From the NCBI GenBank assembly GCA_003427395.1, contig BFEA01000139.1:1872481-1892485 (forward strand): a stretch of 20,005 nucleotides of DNA, in the 5' to 3' direction. The number at the start of each line of letters is the position of its first letter. The first letter of the stretch is position 1. The stretch comes from Chara braunii (Eukaryota > Streptophyta > Charophyceae > Charales > Characeae). The position numbers and the translations under genes are program-made. Below the pieces are notes generated by a model. The model was given only the letters and a program-made list of their open reading frames with translations. It searched no databases and was not told the DNA's origin. Below are positions 17,404-20,005 of the stretch, one piece after another.

Positions 17404-18230
17404 CATGAACCAACTGAGGTAGTTGGCTTGCTCCCCCGGCTCGGTTTTGTTAGGGTCTTTTGCCATCACATTGTGTGCGTGTGTGTTGTGGGAGGAACAA
17501 GCCCTCAAGGGGGCCCTATCAGACATCACATGTTCTGGGCTAAGGCCCTCAGCAAGCCAAGTTGCCCGCCCTAAGTGAAGGTGGGCCTGAATATTCGTCA
17601 GAGGCCAAAATTCGGCATTTCCATATGTGGGCGTTCAGGCTCTCGCAGCATGCCAGTCGGTAGCGTAGACGCGTGAGCCTCGCTAAGCTGCGTCATACAG
17701 TTGGCCCAGGCCTTGACAGTTGCGCCTGGGCACATACACACAAAGCGGGGCCGATACATTGGGACGCAGGCCATCGGCCTTTGCAAAAGCAGTACTGCCG
17801 ACGCACCTGGCTGGGAGCCCTGCACAGATGCAGCAAACAACCCAAGTCTGGAAACTCAGGCCGTGCTTAACTGAAAAGGGCCCAGGCCCTCAACTGTAGT
17901 TTCGGGCCCGGGCGCAGGGTCTGAGGCCCAACCGGAAGCTACTGGAAGCTTCCGGCCAGGCCACACGCAGGATCCAGGAGGCTGCCACTTCCATAAAAAA
18001 GTGAGGCAGCCCAGGCCAGGCATTCTGGCCAGTGCAGGCAATGCGAAAGTGCTGCTGCGCTGCTGCGAAAGGCGCTGACGGGGCGTGTAGTGGTGAGGTG
18101 GGGCGCTGCAGGGCAGCGCTGCAGGGCAGCGGGGCGCAGGCAGCCATAGGGGGGCTGCTGGGCGCCATGGGGGTACAGCGGGCGATCTGGTGGTCTTCAG
18201 GGAAGTAGGCGCAGTGCGGGGTAATCAAGG
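17404..18230. other. GC-rich stretch without a recognisable gene
   Basis: From about 17580 to 18230 the base composition is visibly richer in G and C (many GGCC, CAGG and GCGC words) than its A/T-rich neighbours. It contains a hairpin CCGGAAGCT/AGCTTCCGG at 17932-17955 and a 13-bp tandem duplication at 18103-18128. Minus-strand frames of 80-112 codons have no motif I recognise. Confidence 0.5.
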
Positions 18231-18600
18231 TCTGATTGAGGGTGATGAGATACGTACCTGGTGCCTGAAGAGACGTCGGCTATGGTGTTGACAGTCATGT
18301 ACATTGGTCTTTGAGAGTTGAAGTGGGCCTGTTGCATGAACCAGATGTAGGTAGGATAGTCGGGTAGAGTAGGCTGGGCGCCAGACAGAGAGGAGCAACT
18401 TTGGATACTGTGTTGGTGTGGCCTACGGGCTTGGACATTGACACATTACTTCATTGTATTACTCTATATGGATGTTTTTCTCGGTGCATTTGTACTCTCT
18501 GCTTGGACACGACTACTTGGACATCTGTGTGATTTCGCAACTTGGTTTTCTGTATATCGTTCACACTCATATTCCTTGCTTGGACACGCCATAAAAACGA
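18231..18600. other. Non-coding stretch, nothing identified
   Basis: GCTTGGACACG occurs at about 18501 and again at 18579, with a related CTTGGACAT between them. Nothing else stands out. Confidence 0.5.
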
Positions 18601-18860
18601 ATTTGTACCCAACTCCCCCCCTCCCCCTCCCCCCCCGCGCCCTTGTCATCCAACACTCGAAAAAGAAAGGAGCCCGGATTTGGGCTCCTGTGGACATGGG
18701 CAGAGAAAACCTCCTATTTTTGCCTGCACGGGTTGCCCTGTCCAGGTGACCCCGGGCGGCATGGCAGGGCGAGCCAAGTAGTGTAGTAAATAAATAAGTA
18801 AATGAACAAATAAAATAAGATAAAATAAAGAAATAAATAAGTAAATAAGTGAATATTGCA
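18601..18860. repeat. C-rich tract, GAGCCC/GGGCTC hairpin and AAATA microsatellite
   Basis: C-runs separated by single T (about 18615-18637) mirror the tract at 1500-1531. AGGAGCCCGGATTTGGGCTC then CT forms a tight hairpin near 18668-18689. From about 18784 to 18852 the sequence is AAATAA/GTAAAT repeats. Confidence 0.75.
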
Positions 18861-19008
18861 TCCTCCATGTCGATGTGAAACATACAAAAAAAGTGGTCAC
18901 GTTTGAATATTTATTTAGTTTTTTGGAACTTGTTGTATTTATTTTTGTTTTCTATTTGTAATAATAATTGAGGGCTCGATCAGAAGTCGGATCCACGTCA
19001 GAAATTTC

Positions 19009-19156
19009 GAGAGCGCATCTTCACATAGAATGTAGCAAAATACATCCGCCACACTTTTACTACTAATCAACCCTGAAAAATGGAGAGCTCATCTTAACGT
19101 AGAACGTGGGCAAATACATCCGCCACTATTGTTTACTACTAATCAATGAAACGATG
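19009..19156. repeat. 74-bp tandem duplication with decayed further units
   Basis: Units at 19009-19082 and 19083-19156 share GAGAGC.CATCTT, AATACATCCGCCA and TACTACTAATCAA. A weaker relative starts at 19191 (GAGCACATTTCCATGGACGG) and a trace (GACGGAAGTGCGACCAGATG) lies near 19349. Confidence 0.85.
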
Positions 19157-19591
19157 AGGAGGGCCTCCTGGTCGCCTTCAATCGCTACAGGAGCACATTT
19201 CCATGGACGGAATTGCGGCCAGATGCATCCAGGTCCGGTCGTAAATGTCTGGTACCAAAAACATGAGCGGTTAGGAAGTGATCTAGTAGCAAAACAGAAG
19301 GTATGCTTAGGGCATACTCACAGTTGCAATTTTTTACTTAAATTCTAGACGGAAGTGCGACCAGATGCTATTATTGCTTCTGGTGCTGAAATCTGACACT
19401 ACTGCTGAAGCTCTGCTGAAGGTCTGCTCCTGCTATGCATATTGCTGACATTAGCTGTGGAGATGTGGTGCCGATGCCTGGGCCGTAGCCATGACCATGA
19501 TAATTTCTGCTTTCAGCATCTCCTTTCTGCCCTGCCATGATCCGTGTTTCTTCTTTCAGCATCTCCTCTCCTCTGCCGATGACATCTTTAC
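19157..19591. other. Non-coding stretch, CTG-rich in part
   Basis: About 19370-19460 is rich in GCTGAA/CTGCT words. CTTTCAGCATCTCCT occurs twice (near 19511 and 19553). No gene is supported. Confidence 0.5.
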
Positions 19592-19708
19592 CTCCTACCT
19601 TGTTCCCCTGTATACAACACAGGGTCATTTTAGCTATATTTGGACTGAAACATACCCCAAATACAGCTATAATGACCGTACGTTGTATTCGGAGGAAGGA
19701 GGTAGGGG
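19592..19708. repeat. Hairpin element, copy C
   Basis: The left arm reads CCTACCTTGTTCCCCTGTAT...GGTCATTTTAGCTATATTTGG. The right arm, reverse complemented, reads CCTACCTCCTTCCTCCGAAT...GGTCATTATAGCTGTATTTGG. The arms are about 50 bp with a loop of roughly 14 nt that includes ACTGAAAC. The GGTCATT.TAGCT core and the TATTTGG turn match copies A and B. Confidence 0.8.
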
Positions 19709-20005
19709 TTGATCAATGATTATGCCATTGCCTCCGGTTGCTCTGGCGGATGCCAATGCTTCTGCTGCTGCTGCTGCGGTGGTGGCAGCGATGCTGCTGT
19801 TGCTTCCACCATCAAATTCGGTGATACCTTTCTTCCACTGTGGATGCCTCACTCAGCCTGATTGTTTTGCTTCTGCTGCAGTGATCTTGTGCTCTCGTTA
19901 AATCACCACTACATCCGAAAAAGGAGATTGAGCCTCTCCTCAAAAAGATAGGAGGCCTTGAACTGCCTATTGAATTAATCGGTGGTTCCAAGGCTCCCCC
20001 TCCCC
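19709..20005. other. Window end: CTG-type repeat and unidentified sequence
   Basis: A CTG/GCTGCT trinucleotide run lies near 19757-19805, giving Ala/Leu-rich chance frames. The rest shows no feature I can support. Confidence 0.5.

Noticed and set aside
19716-19901. Ala/Leu-rich plus-strand frame
   Set aside because: It arises from a GCT/CTG trinucleotide run and is matched by a similar frame on the other strand.

Overview
The window looks like nuclear DNA of a eukaryote, most likely from the green-plant lineage (land plant or streptophyte alga). The main evidence is two LINE retrotransposon copies. The larger has a plant-type first protein (DUF4283-like region plus CCHC knuckle) ahead of an APE endonuclease / reverse transcriptase / zf-RVT polyprotein. 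The rest is long homopolymers, microsatellites, minisatellites and imperfect hairpin elements. The two N bases at 2151 and 2159 point to a draft assembly. I cannot name the species. I found no intact host gene, no convincing tRNA or rRNA gene and no CRISPR array; apart from the LINE frames, the open frames look like low-complexity or chance frames.

Layout. 1-2080: unique-looking sequence with small duplications and a long C/T tract. 2081-2930: a GAAA microsatellite, three 94-bp repeats, a hairpin between poly-C runs, and a ~110-bp hairpin element. 3392-3781: a fold-back of about 390 bp. 3782-5288: simple repeats and short direct/inverted repeats. 5289 to about 12480, minus strand: LINE copy 1, nearly full length but dead (several nonsense codons, one frameshifting deletion). 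12716-13615: mosaic repeat array containing relatives of the 94-bp repeat in inverted orientation and an eight-unit minisatellite. 13616-14634: simple repeats, palindromes and a 22-bp perfect hairpin. 14635-16571: LINE copy 2, a 5'-truncated insertion with an internal inversion and a 15-bp target-site duplication. 16572-20005: minisatellites, two more copies of the hairpin element, a GC-rich stretch and a 74-bp tandem repeat.

How the pieces relate. The two LINEs belong to one broad group: they align along the C-terminal half of ORF2 and share blocks in the 3' UTR, but they are clearly diverged. Copy 2 preserves the whole insertion event: target-site duplication, poly(A)-rich tail, an inversion whose two segments overlap by 24 bp, and a 4-nt A/T match between target and element at the inner priming point. 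This is what the twin-priming model predicts. Aligning the copies also explains two stop codons in copy 1 as former tryptophan codons, and family knowledge suggests a third.

The best candidate for something undescribed is the short hairpin element with three full copies (near 2822, 17285 and 19592) and one half copy (13584). Its arms carry a shared core around GGTCATTATAGCTGT.
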